From the NCBI GenBank assembly GCA_030246985.1, contig CP107246.1, positions 1,924,282-1,988,281 on the forward strand: a DNA stretch of 64,000 nucleotides. Reading direction: 5' to 3'. Each line of letters begins with the position of its first letter. Positions within the stretch are counted from its first letter, which is position 1. The notes under the pieces are model-generated. The model did not search any database, was not told the origin of the DNA, and saw only the letters and a program-made list of their open reading frames with translations. Source of the DNA: Candidatus Nitricoxidivorans perseverans. Lineage in GTDB: Bacteria; Pseudomonadota; Gammaproteobacteria; Burkholderiales; Rhodocyclaceae. This document shows, piece by piece, positions 50,578-60,959 of this stretch. The position numbers and the translations under genes were made by a program.

Positions 50578-50649
50578 GCATTTTGTCTCTACATCAAATC
50601 AAGTGGTTATCATGGTTTTTCAAATTGGCGCTAGCAGGATGGCGCCGAG

Positions 50650-51537
50650 CTAATGACTCCGCCTGCCACGCGCCGTCTCGAGGTGCCGACACAGTTGCTC
50701 GGCGCCGTCGAGGATGCGTGGCGTGTGGCGCTGGACGATGTCGGGCGGAATGAAGAACAGGTTGTCGCGCCTTGCGGCGGCGAGCGCCTTCCATTGCCGC
50801 CAGTCGTCGAGCCATTCGGGACGGGACTCGCCCATGCCGCTGGCGACGATGGCGTCCGGGTCGGCGGCCAGAACCGACTCGACCGTGACCTTGGGCGCGA
50901 GGGGTTTCAGGTCGGCGAAGACGTTCTCGCCGCCGCACAGGCGGATCACGTCGGTAATCACCTGTCCGCCGCCCACGGTCATCAGCGGCTGCTTCCAGAC
51001 CTGGTAGAAGGTGCGCACCTTCGGCCGCGCGCCGTATCTTTCCCTCAGTCCGTGCAGGCGGCCGCGGAAGGCGGACGCGGCTTCGCGCGCGACGGCCTGC
51101 GTGCCGGCGAGCTCCCCGAAGTGTTCGAGGCTCTTCGCCACGTCGTCGATGCGCTCGGGCTGTGAGAGGTAGACGGGAATGCCCAGCGCACGGATCTTCG
51201 CGATGTGGGCCGGCGCGTTTCCGCTGGCCCAGCCGACCGCGAGATCGGGTTTGAGCGCGGCGATGGCCTCCAGGTCGAGTTTCGAGTAGCCCCCCACGCG
51301 CGGCACGCGCTTCGCCGCATCGGGGTAGTCGCTGTACTCGACCGCGCCCACGAGCCACCCGCCGGCGCCGGCGGCGTGGAGCGTCTCGGTGACGTGCGGC
51401 GCAAGGCTCACGATGCGCCGTGCGGGATGCGCCAGCCGCACGACCGCCCCCGTGTCGTCCCGCACGACAATATCGGCATGCGCGGCGGCGTGCGCCGACA
51501 GCGCAACACAGGCGAACAGGCAATACCATCGCTTCAT
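50650..51537 (-). CDS. btuF: Cobalamin-binding periplasmic protein BtuF
   Basis: 295 residues from the ATG at 51537. Signal peptide ([21 protein letters not shown]), then 'RIVSLAPHVTETLHAAGAGGWLVGAVEYSDYPDAAKRVPRVGGY', 'LVVGWASG'-like 'LAVGWASGNAP', and 'WLDDWRQWKALAAARRDNLFFIPPDIVQRHTPRILDGAEQLC', the standard helical-backbone binding protein ending. It delivers B12 to BtuCD, encoded 13 kb upstream. Overlaps the cobD start by 4 bp on the same strand. Confidence 0.9.
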   Translation of the reverse strand: MKRWYCLFACVALSAHAAAHADIVVRDDTGAVVRLAHPARRIVSLAPHVTETLHAAGAGGWLVGAVEYSDYPDAAKRVPRVGGYSKLDLEAIAALKPDLAVGWASGNAPAHIAKIRALGIPVYLSQPERIDDVAKSLEHFGELAGTQAVAREAASAFRGRLHGLRERYGARPKVRTFYQVWKQPLMTVGGGQVITDVIRLCGGENVFADLKPLAPKVTVESVLAADPDAIVASGMGESRPEWLDDWRQWKALAAARRDNLFFIPPDIVQRHTPRILDGAEQLCRHLETARGRRSH

Positions 51538-52475
51538 GAAGTTTCCCCCAGGGCCTGGAACAAACGCCGCCATTCATCTTCGTTCGCCGGCAAACCGAAG
51601 CGCAATGCCGATGGATCGTCGAACAGGCGCACGAGGATGCCGCGCCGGGCCAGTCGTTTGTGGATTTCTCCGGCGCGTGGCGTAACGCAATATTGGAACA
51701 GCGCGCAGCCCGTCGGTTCGCCGAGGCCCGCATCGCGCAGCAGTCCGTCCAGCCGCCGCGAGGCATCGGCGAGGCGCACGCGCTGTGTGGCCTGCCAGGC
51801 CATGTCGGAGAGCGCCAGGCGCGCGGCCCAGCGGGCGGGATGCGCGACGGCCCAGGGGCCGATGGCATCGGCGAGCCTCGCCAGCAAGTCGGGCGCGGCA
51901 ATGGCGAAGCCGACGCGCGCACCGGCCAGGCCGAAAAACTTGCCGAGCGAACGCAATACGACGATGTTGTCCGTGGCCCGGTCGGCGAGCGAATCGGCGG
52001 GCTCCGCGTCGATGAATGCCTCGTCGACGACCAGCAGGCGCAGGCCGCGCGCCCGTTCGAGCAGTTCGGCGCGCGTGTGGCGTTGCCCGGTCGGATTGTT
52101 CGGATTGCAGACGACGGCGTAGTCGGCTTCCGCCTGCCAATCCACCCGCTCGTGTCCGGCGGCGCGCCATGCGGCCGGATGCTCGCCGTAGATCGGCGAC
52201 GGAATCGCCACACGGCCGGCCGGCATCAGATGGGGCAGCGACTGGATGCCTGACTGCGAGCCGGGCAGCGCAAGCAGGTGTTCGACGCCGTAGCAGTCGC
52301 ACGCGGCGGCTTCGAGGCCATCGCCCTCCTCCGGCAGGCGCTGCCAGACTTCGGGTGGAATCGGCGGCACCGCGTAGGGCCAGGGCGAAATGCCGGTCGA
52401 GAGGTCGAGCCAGTCCGCGAGCGGGACGCTCCAGCGCTTCGCGGCTTCCCTCAATCTTCCGCCATGTTCAAGCAA
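51534..52475 (-). CDS. cobD: Threonine-phosphate decarboxylase CobD (CobC-type aminotransferase fold)
   Basis: 313 residues from a TTG at 52475 ([15 protein letters not shown]), which overlaps the end of cbiB; no ATG/GTG suits the conserved start. PLP-dependent class I/II aminotransferase fold: '[12 protein letters not shown]', '[15 protein letters not shown]', '[10 protein letters not shown]', '[13 protein letters not shown]' and the PLP lysine in '[16 protein letters not shown]'. It makes (R)-1-amino-2-propanol phosphate, the linker of the nucleotide loop, for CbiB. Confidence 0.9.
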   Translation of the reverse strand: MLEHGGRLREAAKRWSVPLADWLDLSTGISPWPYAVPPIPPEVWQRLPEEGDGLEAAACDCYGVEHLLALPGSQSGIQSLPHLMPAGRVAIPSPIYGEHPAAWRAAGHERVDWQAEADYAVVCNPNNPTGQRHTRAELLERARGLRLLVVDEAFIDAEPADSLADRATDNIVVLRSLGKFFGLAGARVGFAIAAPDLLARLADAIGPWAVAHPARWAARLALSDMAWQATQRVRLADASRRLDGLLRDAGLGEPTGCALFQYCVTPRAGEIHKRLARRGILVRLFDDPSALRFGLPANEDEWRRLFQALGETS

Positions 52476-53385
52476 GGGCGAGGCTCCCCGCGGCGAGCAG
52501 GACCAGCCACAGCCACTGCCCGCGCTCGACAAGCCGCAAGGCACGGCCGATGTCGGCGGCGGCCGGGGCCGCGCCCGAACCGAGTGTTGGACGCTGCTCG
52601 ACCTGCCCGTGGTAGATCGCCGTCCCGCCGAGCCGCACGTTCAAGGCCCCCGCGCCTGCAGACATCACCGGGCCGGCGTTGGGGCTGCTCCATGCCTTTG
52701 CTTGCGCGTGCCAGCAGGCGAGCGCGGACTGCGTGCGGCCGAGCAGCGCATAGGTCAACGCCGTGAGGCGCGCGGGAACGAGATTGAGCAGGTCGTCGAT
52801 GCGCGCCGCCGCCCAGCCGAAATGCACGCGCCGCGCGTCCTTGTAGCCCCACATCGCATCGAGCGTGTTCGCCAGGCGATAGAGCACCGCGCCCGCGCCG
52901 CCCGCGACGAAGAACCAGAACAACGCGCCGAACACGGCGTCGTTGCCGTTTTCCAGCACCGACTCGACAGCGGCCTTCGCCACGCCTTCCCCATCGAGTT
53001 GCGTCGTGTCGCGCGAGACGATCATGCCGACCTGGCTGCGCGCCGTGGAAAGGTCGCCCGCCGCCAGCGGTACTGCCACCGCCCGCGCATGCTCGCCGAG
53101 GCTTCGGCCGCCGAGCGCGAGCCAGAGCAGCAGCGCATCGAGCACGGGATGGGCGAGCCATGCGAAAAGGGCGACGAAGGGAGCCACGATCAGCCCCCAG
53201 GCCAGGAGACCGCACAGCCGGTTGCCGACGGCGTGGCCCGGCGCGCCGCGCCGAAGCGCCCTCTCGGCCGCATCGGCAAGCCGGCCGAAACCGACCAGCG
53301 GATGGAACCGCGGCGGCTCGCCCAGCAGGCGATCGAGCAGCACGCCGGCCAGCGCGACAACGGCGAGGGAGAGGGAAGGGGGCAT
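52468..53385 (-). CDS. cbiB: Adenosylcobinamide-phosphate synthase CbiB
   Basis: 305 residues from the ATG at 53385. Opening '[31 protein letters not shown]' is the CbiB signature; later '[64 protein letters not shown]' contains the family core. Several membrane segments. It attaches the aminopropanol (phosphate) arm to adenosylcobyric acid. First gene of the cbiB-cobD-btuF unit, divergent from the Cache-domain gene with only 33 bp between starts and no riboswitch in between. Confidence 0.93.
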   Translation of the reverse strand: MPPSLSLAVVALAGVLLDRLLGEPPRFHPLVGFGRLADAAERALRRGAPGHAVGNRLCGLLAWGLIVAPFVALFAWLAHPVLDALLLWLALGGRSLGEHARAVAVPLAAGDLSTARSQVGMIVSRDTTQLDGEGVAKAAVESVLENGNDAVFGALFWFFVAGGAGAVLYRLANTLDAMWGYKDARRVHFGWAAARIDDLLNLVPARLTALTYALLGRTQSALACWHAQAKAWSSPNAGPVMSAGAGALNVRLGGTAIYHGQVEQRPTLGSGAAPAAADIGRALRLVERGQWLWLVLLAAGSLALA

Positions 53386-53418
53386 GGGATAATCAAGTTC
53401 TCGACGAGCTTGCGCATC

Positions 53419-54369
53419 ATGCCAGAACCCACCCTTCAGGAAAGCGTCGCCCGGCAGCGGGCCGAACTGAAACAGTCCCTCGAAGACCCCCTTCGCCGGG
53501 TGGCGGAAGCCTGCGCGGCTGTCTGGAGCGACCGGGCGCGGCTCGACGAGGCGCTGAACCGGCTGTTTCCGGCGGTGCCCCACGGCCGCTATCTCTACGC
53601 CCTCGACACGGCCGGCGTGCAGGTCTCGGACAACGTCAGCCGCGACGGCCCGGTCGAAGGTGATTTCGGGCGCGACCGCTCGCACCGTCCCTATATGCGC
53701 GAGGTCCAGCCGGCCTCGGGCTTCCTGCTTTCCCGCTCCTACATCACGATGCGCGAGCGGCGGCCGGGTATTACCGCCATCCAGATCGTGCGGAACGGCC
53801 TCGGGCAGGCGCTGGGTTTCATCGGCGCCGACTTCTATCTCCAGGACCTACCCATGACGCGGGAGCGGTTCGAGGAGCGGCGCCAGTGGCGCCAGCTGCG
53901 CGGCGACCCGTCGATCCGCAGCCAGGTCTTCCACCAGACGCGCGCCGAGAGCGAAATGGACCGGCAGCTCCCCACGGTGCTGGGCGTGGTCGAGGAGCTG
54001 ATGACCGACCATGGCATGCACCACATCATGCTGCATTTCTCCAGCAGCCGCGCGGTGTACTGGACGGTGGACGACCCCTGGCGCTATCGCCTGCTCGACA
54101 TCCAGGCACTCACCGACCCCGACACCTGCCTCGCCTTCAGGAAGCGACCCTATCCGGCCGGCGCACTGGTGCCGAGGGAGCGCATCCGCGCCATCCTCGA
54201 CGCCCTGCGTTCGCTGCGCTTCGTCGACGAGACCTTCTACCTGCGCACGGGCACGCTCAACATTTTCAACGGCATCGTCGGCCTCACCTTCTCCTGCGAC
54301 GGCTCGCACTACGTGCCATGGGACGAGTTCCTGAAGATGGACGTGGCCGCCTGGCTGGGAACGGCCTGA
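53419..54369 (+). CDS. Cache/PDC sensor-domain protein of unknown function
   Basis: 316 residues, no signal peptide or membrane helix seen. The middle is a PDC/Cache-like ligand fold: '[20 protein letters not shown]', '[41 protein letters not shown]', '[15 protein letters not shown]'. The second half ('[35 protein letters not shown]', '[23 protein letters not shown]') recurs in a conserved uncharacterised family. No output domain. The stop overlaps the cobQ start (TGATG), so it is co-transcribed with cobalamin genes. A cytoplasmic small-molecule sensor is possible. Confidence 0.75.
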   Translation: MPEPTLQESVARQRAELKQSLEDPLRRVAEACAAVWSDRARLDEALNRLFPAVPHGRYLYALDTAGVQVSDNVSRDGPVEGDFGRDRSHRPYMREVQPASGFLLSRSYITMRERRPGITAIQIVRNGLGQALGFIGADFYLQDLPMTRERFEERRQWRQLRGDPSIRSQVFHQTRAESEMDRQLPTVLGVVEELMTDHGMHHIMLHFSSSRAVYWTVDDPWRYRLLDIQALTDPDTCLAFRKRPYPAGALVPRERIRAILDALRSLRFVDETFYLRTGTLNIFNGIVGLTFSCDGSHYVPWDEFLKMDVAAWLGTA

Positions 54370-55811
54370 TGGCCCGCGCCCTCATGGTGCAGGGCTGCAC
54401 CTCCGACGCCGGCAAGAGCGTGCTCGTCGCGGCGCTGTGCCGCATCCTGCATCGGCGCGGCTTGAAGGTCGCGCCTTTCAAGCCGCAGAACATGGCGCTC
54501 AATTCCGCAGTCACGGAAGATGGCGGCGAGATCGGCCGCGCGCAGGCGCTCCAGGCGCAGGCGGCGGGGCTGGCGCCGCGCATCGACTTCAACCCGGTGC
54601 TGCTGAAGCCCAACACCGACAAGCGCGCGCAGGTCGTCATTCACGGAAAGGCCGTCGCCGACCTGTCGGCGCGCGATTACCACGACTACAAGCGCGTGGC
54701 GATGGCCGCCGTGATGGAATCCTGGGCGCGCCTGACGGCGGAATTCGACTGGGTGGTCGTCGAAGGCGCGGGCAGCCCGGCCGAGGTGAACCTGCGCGAC
54801 CGCGACATCGCCAACATGGGCTTCGCGGAAGCGGCGGACATCCCCGTGATCCTCGTCGGCGACATCGACCGCGGCGGCGTCCTGGCCCACCTCAAGGGCA
54901 CACTCGACTGCCTCTCCGAGAGCGAGCGGGCGCGGGTGAAGGGGCTGGTCATCAACCGCTTCCGCGGCGACATCGGCCTCCTTGAGCCGGGTCTCGAATG
55001 GCTCGAAGCCCAGACGGGCAAGCCGGTGCTCGGCGTGGTGCCGTATCTGCACGGCCTGTTCCTCGACGCCGAGGATGCGCTGCCCCATCATTCCGAACGC
55101 GCCGGCGAGGCGAAGCTGCGCGTCGCCGCCCCTGTTTTTCCGCGCATTTCCAACGCCAACGACCTCGACCCGCTGCGACTGCATCCGGAGATCGACTTCC
55201 GCTGGGTCGGGCCGAATCAGGCATTGCCGCCCTGCGACCTCGTCATGCTGCCCGGTTCGAAGTCCGTGCAGGCCGACCTCGCCTGGCTGCGCGAACAGGG
55301 GCACGAGGCGGCGATCAAACGGCACCTGCGCTACGGCGGAAAGGTCATCGGCCTGTGCGGCGGATTCCAGATGCTCGGAAGGATGCTGCACGACCCGGCC
55401 GGCATCGAGGGCAGGCCCGGCAGCGCGCCGGGCCTGGGGCTGCTCGACTGCGAGACCACGCTCGAAGCCGAGAAGCAATTGAAGAACGTGACCGGCCGGC
55501 TGACGCTGAGCGACGCGCCGATGGCCGGCTACGAGATCCACATGGGCGTCACGCGCGGCCCCGCGCTCGACCGCTCCGCCGCGATCCTCGACGGCGGGCG
55601 CGCCGACGGCGCGATGACCGGCGACATCATCGGCACCTACTGCCACGGCCTGTTCGACCGTCCCGAGGCGCTCGCCGCGCTGCTGGCCTGGGCTGGCGCG
55701 AAGGATATTGCGCCGGTCGACCTCGCCGCGCGGCGCGAGGCCGACCTCGACCGGCTGGCCGACGCGATGGAAGCGGCGATCGACATCGAGCGGCTGACGG
55801 GGACGGCATGA
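54369..55811 (+). CDS. cobQ: Cobyric acid synthase CobQ/CbiP
   Basis: 480 residues. Dethiobiotin-synthetase-like N-terminus ('[23 protein letters not shown]', '[31 protein letters not shown]', '[42 protein letters not shown]') and a class I amidotransferase C-terminus ('[17 protein letters not shown]', '[15 protein letters not shown]' with the nucleophile Cys, 'TYCHGLFD'). It amidates the b, d, e and g side chains of adenosylcobyrinic a,c-diamide. Confidence 0.95.
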   Translation: MARALMVQGCTSDAGKSVLVAALCRILHRRGLKVAPFKPQNMALNSAVTEDGGEIGRAQALQAQAAGLAPRIDFNPVLLKPNTDKRAQVVIHGKAVADLSARDYHDYKRVAMAAVMESWARLTAEFDWVVVEGAGSPAEVNLRDRDIANMGFAEAADIPVILVGDIDRGGVLAHLKGTLDCLSESERARVKGLVINRFRGDIGLLEPGLEWLEAQTGKPVLGVVPYLHGLFLDAEDALPHHSERAGEAKLRVAAPVFPRISNANDLDPLRLHPEIDFRWVGPNQALPPCDLVMLPGSKSVQADLAWLREQGHEAAIKRHLRYGGKVIGLCGGFQMLGRMLHDPAGIEGRPGSAPGLGLLDCETTLEAEKQLKNVTGRLTLSDAPMAGYEIHMGVTRGPALDRSAAILDGGRADGAMTGDIIGTYCHGLFDRPEALAALLAWAGAKDIAPVDLAARREADLDRLADAMEAAIDIERLTGTA

Positions 55812-57532
55812 AAGCCCGCATCGACTTCCCGGAGGACGGCGGGCGGCTGCGCCTCGCGTTTTCAAACCCCGTCGAGCCGCTGACGGCGCATCGCCTGGAC
55901 GAAGTGGCGGCCGTCATTGCCGAGGCGGAGCGGCAGGCGCGGGCCGGCCGATGGGCGGTCGGCTTCGTCGCCTATGAAGCCGCGCCCGCATTCGATGCGG
56001 CCCTGAAAGTGCGTCCGCCCGCCGGCTTCCTTCCGCTCGCCGCCTTTGCCGTTTATGACGCGCCTTTCGCCGCGGAAATAGGGGACAGACCACGGTTTTA
56101 TGAATCTCAAAACCGTGGTCTGTCCCCTATTTCCTGCTGCTGGCGCATGGAGACGCCGCGCGGGCGCGTCCTCGACGCCATCGCCGGCATCCGCCGCCGC
56201 ATCGCCGAGGGTGACCTCTATCAGGTCAATCTCACGACGCGCCTGCGGGCCGCCTTCGAGGGTGACGGCGGCGCGCTGTTCGAAGCCCTGCGCGAGTCGC
56301 AGCCCGATGGCTGGTGCGCGCACCTGGAAGACGGCGGCTGGGAGGTGCTTTCAGTCTCGCCCGAACTCTTCTTCGATTGGCAGGGCGGCACGCTGACGAC
56401 GCGCCCGATGAAGGGCACGGCTTCCGACGCCGCATCCGCAACCGCGATGCGGGAGTCCCCGAAGGAGCAGGCTGAGAACCTGATGATCGTCGACCTGCTG
56501 CGCAACGACCTTTCGCGCATCGCAAAGACAGGAACGGTGCAGGTGCCGCAGCTATTCGAGGTGGTGCGGCTTCCCACCGCCTGGCAGATGACATCGTCCG
56601 TGCGGTGCGAGACCCGCGCTGGCACTGGGCTGGCGGATGTGTTCGGCGCGCTGTTCCCTTGCGGCTCGGTCACGGGCGCGCCAAAGGTGGCGGCGATGGC
56701 CGCGATCGCGGAACTGGAGGATTCGCCGCGCGGCGCCTATTGCGGCGCCATCGGACTGATCCGCCCCGGCGGCCACGCGACCTTCGCGGTCGGCATTCGC
56801 ACCGTCGTCCTCGATCGGTCGGCGGGCATGGCCGAATGCGGCGTCGGCAGCGGCATCGTCTTCGATTCCCATCCGGAGGACGAGTTCGACGAGTGGCTGG
56901 TCAAGCGCCGCTTCCTGCTGCGGGCCACGGCCGGGTTCGATCTGATCGAGACGCTGCGGCTGGAGGACGGCGCGTACTGGCTGAGGGATCGCCATCTGGC
57001 TCGTATGGAAGCCAGCGCGGAGTACTTCGGCTTCCCCTTCGACCGGATGCGGATCGAGGGGGAGTTGGCCGCGCAATGCGGACGGTCGGGAATATTCCGG
57101 GTACGGCTGCTGCTTGACCGGCGTGGCATGCCTCGCACGGAATGCTTCGCGCTGGAGCCGGCGCGGGAAGAGGTCATCGTCGCCCTTGCCAAGGCCCCCG
57201 TCGAAGGTGAACGGGAATTCCTGCGGCACAAGACCACGGAGCGCGGCGCCTACGGCCCCTTCGATCCCCCGGAAGGCGTCTTCGACACCCTGCTCTGGAA
57301 CGCGGCGGGCGAACTCACCGAATTCACGCGCGGCAACGTGGTGGTGGAGATGGACGGCCGGCAGGTGACGCCGCCGCTTTCCTGCGGCCCGTTGCCCGGC
57401 GTGCTGCGCGCCGAGATGCTCGCACGCGGCGAGATCGCCGAGCGCGTGGTGAAAAAGGATGAACTGCCGGCGTCGACCGGGCTGTGGTTCATCAACAGCG
57501 TGCGTGGCCGGGTGAAGGCGCGGCTTGTTTGA
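55808..57532 (+). CDS. pabB: Aminodeoxychorismate synthase I / aminodeoxychorismate lyase fusion (PabB-PabC)
   Basis: 574 residues from the ATG at 55808 (ATGA overlap with cobQ). Residues about 100-370 are the chorismate-binding domain ('[21 protein letters not shown]', 'PELFFDW', '[11 protein letters not shown]', '[30 protein letters not shown]', '[16 protein letters not shown]', 'YCGAIGLI'). The remainder is a class IV aminotransferase-fold lyase with the PLP lysine in '[15 protein letters not shown]' and '[16 protein letters not shown]'. It makes p-aminobenzoate for folate. An in-frame perfect hairpin (56075-56133) encodes a stretch ([20 protein letters not shown]) just before the chorismate domain. 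Confidence 0.93.
   Translation: MKARIDFPEDGGRLRLAFSNPVEPLTAHRLDEVAAVIAEAERQARAGRWAVGFVAYEAAPAFDAALKVRPPAGFLPLAAFAVYDAPFAAEIGDRPRFYESQNRGLSPISCCWRMETPRGRVLDAIAGIRRRIAEGDLYQVNLTTRLRAAFEGDGGALFEALRESQPDGWCAHLEDGGWEVLSVSPELFFDWQGGTLTTRPMKGTASDAASATAMRESPKEQAENLMIVDLLRNDLSRIAKTGTVQVPQLFEVVRLPTAWQMTSSVRCETRAGTGLADVFGALFPCGSVTGAPKVAAMAAIAELEDSPRGAYCGAIGLIRPGGHATFAVGIRTVVLDRSAGMAECGVGSGIVFDSHPEDEFDEWLVKRRFLLRATAGFDLIETLRLEDGAYWLRDRHLARMEASAEYFGFPFDRMRIEGELAAQCGRSGIFRVRLLLDRRGMPRTECFALEPAREEVIVALAKAPVEGEREFLRHKTTERGAYGPFDPPEGVFDTLLWNAAGELTEFTRGNVVVEMDGRQVTPPLSCGPLPGVLRAEMLARGEIAERVVKKDELPASTGLWFINSVRGRVKARLV
56075..56133. repeat. Perfect 25-bp-arm inverted repeat (REP/REPIN-like) inside pabB
   Basis: The left arm (56075-56099) begins GAAATAGGGGACAGACCACG and the right arm (56109-56133) is its exact reverse complement, with a 9-nt loop ATGAATCTC. 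The GGGGACAGACCACG sequence resembles short palindromic units that accompany REP-associated tyrosine transposases. No second copy was seen in the window. The unit keeps the pabB frame open. Confidence 0.85.
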
Positions 57533-58025
57533 GTTCGAGCGGCAACCCCGCCGCCACCAGCGTCACGCGCCCGCAGAGGGTGGCGACGCGCTGGTTGAGC
57601 CGGCCCTGCTCGTCGGCGAAGCGGCGGGCGAGTTCGTTCACGGGCACGATGCCGCAGCCAACCTCGTTGCTGACCAGCAGGACGCGGCCCGGCAGGCGCG
57701 GCAGGACATCGAGGAAGGCGGGCATCTCCTTCTCGAAGCAATCGGCCAGCAATATGTTGGTCAGCCAGAGGGTCAGGCAGTCGACGATGACGCAGCGGCT
57801 CGGCATGGCGTGGGCCTTCAGCGCCGCCGCCAAGCACAGCGGCTCCTCGGCGCAGGCCCATTCTTCCGGCCGCCGGGCGCGGTGGTGGGCGATGCGCGCG
57901 GCCATCTCCACGTCGCCGGGCTGGCCGGTGGCGACGTAGATGACGCCCAAGCCGGATTCGGACGCCCGCTGTTCCGCCAGGGCGCTTTTGCCCGAACGGG
58001 TGCCGCCGAGGATGAGTTCAACCAT
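57492..58025 (-). CDS. cobU: Adenosylcobinamide kinase / guanylyltransferase CobU (CobP)
   Basis: 177 residues from the ATG at 58025. P-loop 'LILGGTRSGKSALAEQRA' (about 4-20), 'VIYVATGQPGDVEMAARIAHHRARRPEEW', 'CVIVDCLTLWLTNIL' and 'VLLVSNEVGCGIVPVNELARRFADEQGRLNQRVA' are all diagnostic. It phosphorylates adenosylcobinamide and transfers GMP to it. Convergent with pabB-pabC (41-bp overlap at the 3' ends) and divergent from cobT. The next enzyme, cobalamin synthase CobS, is not in the window. Confidence 0.95.
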   Translation of the reverse strand: MVELILGGTRSGKSALAEQRASESGLGVIYVATGQPGDVEMAARIAHHRARRPEEWACAEEPLCLAAALKAHAMPSRCVIVDCLTLWLTNILLADCFEKEMPAFLDVLPRLPGRVLLVSNEVGCGIVPVNELARRFADEQGRLNQRVATLCGRVTLVAAGLPLELKQAAPSPGHARC

Positions 58026-58073
58026 GACGGCGAGGGTATCATGCCCTCTTTTTAGCGTACGAAGAAACAGGAC

Positions 58074-59111
58074 ATGGACATCCGCATCGCCTCTCTCGAT
58101 CGCTCCCTTGAATCCGCCTTGCGGAACAAGATCGACCGCAAGACCAAGCCGCCGGGCAGCCTGGGCCGGCTGGAGGAGCTGGCCCTGCAACTGGGGCTGA
58201 TCCAGAATACGCTGGAGCCCTATCTCGCCTACCCCCACATGCTCGTCTGCGCCGGTGACCACGGCGCGGCGAAAGCGGGCGTATCGGCTTATCCTCAGGA
58301 AGTGACTTGGCAGATGGTGGAGAACTTCCTGACCGGGGGCGCCGCGATCAACGTGCTTTCGTGGCAGGCGGGCATGGAACTGGTGGTGGCCGACGCCGGC
58401 GTCGTGCACGATTTCGGCGCTCGCCCCGGACTCGTCGACGCCAAGGTTGCGCCGGGCACCGCCAGCTACCTCGAAGGCCCGGCCATGTCGCCTGCGCAGC
58501 GCGACGCCGCCATGGCTCAGGGTGCCGCGCTGGTGCGGGATTTCGCGCGGGCGGGTTGCAACGTGCTCGGTTTCGGCGAAATGGGCATCGGCAACACGGC
58601 CTCGGCCTCCCTCATCACCCATTGCCTGACCGGCGCGCCGCTGGCCGAGTGCGTGGGCCGGGGCACCGGGCTGGATGACGCGGGCCTCTCGCGCAAGCGG
58701 GCATTGCTGGTGCGTGCGCTGGACATATGGGATGGTCCGAAGACCGATCCGCTCGCCGTCCTCGCGCGATACGGCGGATTTGAGATCGCCATGCTGGCAG
58801 GGGCGATGCTGTCGGCGGCACAGGCGCGCATGGTGCTGCTGATCGACGGTTTCATCGCCACCTCGGCCCTGCTGGTAGCCCAAGCCCTCCAGCCGGCCGT
58901 TATCGACCACTGCGTCTTCGCGCACCGTTCCGGGGAGCCGGGCCACTCGGTGCAACTGGCTTGGCTGCACGCGCGCCCGCTGCTGGAGCTGAACATGCGC
59001 CTGGGCGAGGGCACCGGCGCGGCGCTGGCCTATCCCCTGCTGGTGGCGGCCTGCGCCTTCCTCAACGAGATGGCCAGCTTCGAATCGGCCGGCGTCACCG
59101 ATAAGCCATGA
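58074..59111 (+). CDS. cobT: Nicotinate-nucleotide-dimethylbenzimidazole phosphoribosyltransferase CobT
   Basis: 345 residues. '[22 protein letters not shown]' and '[45 protein letters not shown]', '[44 protein letters not shown]', '[16 protein letters not shown]' and '[21 protein letters not shown]' (catalytic Glu region) identify CobT. It activates the lower-ligand base to its ribotide. Its stop overlaps the following efflux gene (ATGA), though that gene is functionally unrelated. Confidence 0.96.
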   Translation: MDIRIASLDRSLESALRNKIDRKTKPPGSLGRLEELALQLGLIQNTLEPYLAYPHMLVCAGDHGAAKAGVSAYPQEVTWQMVENFLTGGAAINVLSWQAGMELVVADAGVVHDFGARPGLVDAKVAPGTASYLEGPAMSPAQRDAAMAQGAALVRDFARAGCNVLGFGEMGIGNTASASLITHCLTGAPLAECVGRGTGLDDAGLSRKRALLVRALDIWDGPKTDPLAVLARYGGFEIAMLAGAMLSAAQARMVLLIDGFIATSALLVAQALQPAVIDHCVFAHRSGEPGHSVQLAWLHARPLLELNMRLGEGTGAALAYPLLVAACAFLNEMASFESAGVTDKP

Positions 59112-60262
59112 AGGCGCACCTCCGCGGCCCGCTGATCGCCGTCGCCGTCGCCGCGCTCCTCGGCGCCGCCTTCTGGTGGGTTTCCCGGCCCAGGCCCGTT
59201 CCCGTCGTGCTGAAGGCGGCATCGCCAGGCCGGGTGGAGGCGACCCTCTCCAACACCCGCGCCGGCACGGTGGAAGCCTGCCAGCGCACGAAGCTCTCGA
59301 CCATCCTCGGCGGCCGCATCGAAATCCTCAACGTCAAGGAAGGCGATCGGGTGAAGAAGGGCCAGCTGCTGCTCAAGCTCTGGAACGACGATCAGAAGGC
59401 CCAGCAGACCCTGGCCGACGCCCAGCTCGAACTGTCCCGCCGCCGCGTGGCCGAGGCCTGTACCGTCGCCGCCAGCGCCCGGCGCGAGGCGGATCGCACG
59501 GCGAAGCTGCGCCACGACGGCTTCGTCTCGGAAGCGAAGGAAGACGCGGCCCGCACCGAGGCCGAGGCGAAGGAGGCCGCCTGCGCGACCGCCCGCGCCG
59601 ACGTCGACCAAGCGAAGGCGAAGCTCGCCGCCGTGCGCGTGGAGCAGGGGCGTGTCAGCCTGGTCGCGCCCTTCGACGGCACGGTGGCGAAGATCGTCGG
59701 CGAGGTCGGCGAATACTCGACGCCCTCGCCGCCCGGCGTGCCGACGCCGCCGGCCATCGACCTCATCGACGATTCCTGCCTTTACGTCAAGGCGCCGATG
59801 GACGAGGTGGACGCGCCGAAGATCCGCCCCGGCCAGACCGTGCGCATCCGGATCGACGCATTTCCCGGCAGGAATTTCCCCGGCCGGGTGAAGCGCGTCG
59901 CGCCCTACGTCACCGCGGTGGAAAAGCAGTCGCGCACAGTGGACGTCGAGGTGGATTTCGGAAAGCCGGACGAGGCCGGCGGCCTGCTCGTCGGCTACAG
60001 CGCCGACGTCGAGATCGTGCTGGAGTCGAAGGAAAACGCCCTGCGCGCGCCGACGGCCGCGATCCAGGAAGGCGGGCGCGTGCTGGTCCTGAAGGACGGC
60101 CTGCTGGAGGAGCGCCGCGTGAAGGCGGGGCTTTCCAACTGGGAATACACGGAGGTGCTGGAGGGGCTCGCATCCGGCGACCGCATCGTCGTCTCTCTGG
60201 AGAAGGAGGGCGTCAAGGCGGGAGTCCACGCGATGCCCGACGAGAAGGCTTCCGCGAAATAG
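59108..60262 (+). CDS. MacA-type periplasmic adaptor of an ABC efflux system (HlyD family)
   Basis: 384 residues. One N-terminal membrane helix ([17 protein letters not shown]), then the lipoyl/barrel halves '[29 protein letters not shown]' and '[25 protein letters not shown]' separated by a helical hairpin (about 95-180), and a beta-barrel '[42 protein letters not shown]'. It links the inner-membrane ABC components encoded next to an outer-membrane channel. Substrate unknown. Confidence 0.9.
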   Translation: MKAHLRGPLIAVAVAALLGAAFWWVSRPRPVPVVLKAASPGRVEATLSNTRAGTVEACQRTKLSTILGGRIEILNVKEGDRVKKGQLLLKLWNDDQKAQQTLADAQLELSRRRVAEACTVAASARREADRTAKLRHDGFVSEAKEDAARTEAEAKEAACATARADVDQAKAKLAAVRVEQGRVSLVAPFDGTVAKIVGEVGEYSTPSPPGVPTPPAIDLIDDSCLYVKAPMDEVDAPKIRPGQTVRIRIDAFPGRNFPGRVKRVAPYVTAVEKQSRTVDVEVDFGKPDEAGGLLVGYSADVEIVLESKENALRAPTAAIQEGGRVLVLKDGLLEERRVKAGLSNWEYTEVLEGLASGDRIVVSLEKEGVKAGVHAMPDEKASAK

Positions 60263-60275
60263 GGCGCACGGCCCC

Positions 60276-60959
60276 ATGTCCCAAATTGAACTCGAAGGCA
60301 TCGAGCGCGTATTCACCCTCGGCGACAGCGAGGTCCATGCCCTGCGCGCCGTCGACTTCGCCGTGGCGCCGGGAGAATACGTGGCCGTCATGGGGCCGTC
60401 GGGTTCCGGCAAGTCGACGCTGCTCAACATCCTCGGCCTGCTCGACCGGCCCGACGCCGGCCGCTACCGGCTCGAGGGCCGCGACGTCACGACGCTGTCC
60501 GCCGACGAGCAGGCGCAGGTGCGCCGCGGCCGCATCGGCTTCGTCTTCCAGAGCTTCCACCTCGTGCCCCGGCTCACGGCGGCCGAGAACATCGCCCTGC
60601 CGCTGATGCTCGGCGGCGTCGCGCCCGACGAACGGGCGGCGCGCGTGGCCGACGCCCTCCGGGATTTCGGCCTGTCCGATCGCGCCGGCCACCGCCCCGA
60701 CCAGCTTTCCGGCGGCCAGCGCCAGCGCGTGGCCATCGCGCGGGCCACCATCATGCGCCCGGCCATGATCCTGGCCGACGAGCCCACGGGCAATCTCGAC
60801 CGCGCGACCGGCGAGGAAGTCATGCGCCTGCTCGAAAACCTCAACGCCGGCGGCGTCACCCTGATCGTCGTCACCCACGACCCCGTGCTCGGCGCCCGCG
60901 CGCGCCGGCAGGTGGCGATGGAGGACGGCCGGAAGGTGCGGGACGCGGGGAGCGCATGA
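60276..60959 (+). CDS. MacB/LolD-type ABC transporter ATP-binding protein
   Basis: 227 residues. Walker A GPSGSGKS at about 40-47, Q-loop 'FVFQSFHLVPRLTAAENIALPLML', signature LSGGQRQRVAIARA, Walker B 'MILADEPTGNLD', switch 'LIVVTHDPVLGARA'. The 'LTAAENIALPLML' stretch is characteristic of the MacB/LolD/FtsE group. Overlaps the permease start by 4 bp (ATGA). Confidence 0.93.
   Translation: MSQIELEGIERVFTLGDSEVHALRAVDFAVAPGEYVAVMGPSGSGKSTLLNILGLLDRPDAGRYRLEGRDVTTLSADEQAQVRRGRIGFVFQSFHLVPRLTAAENIALPLMLGGVAPDERAARVADALRDFGLSDRAGHRPDQLSGGQRQRVAIARATIMRPAMILADEPTGNLDRATGEEVMRLLENLNAGGVTLIVVTHDPVLGARARRQVAMEDGRKVRDAGSA

Noticed and set aside
56075-56133. Transcription terminator inside pabB
   Set aside because: The stem is perfect but lies in a translated region with no T-run, and the C-terminal lyase domain downstream is intact and in frame.
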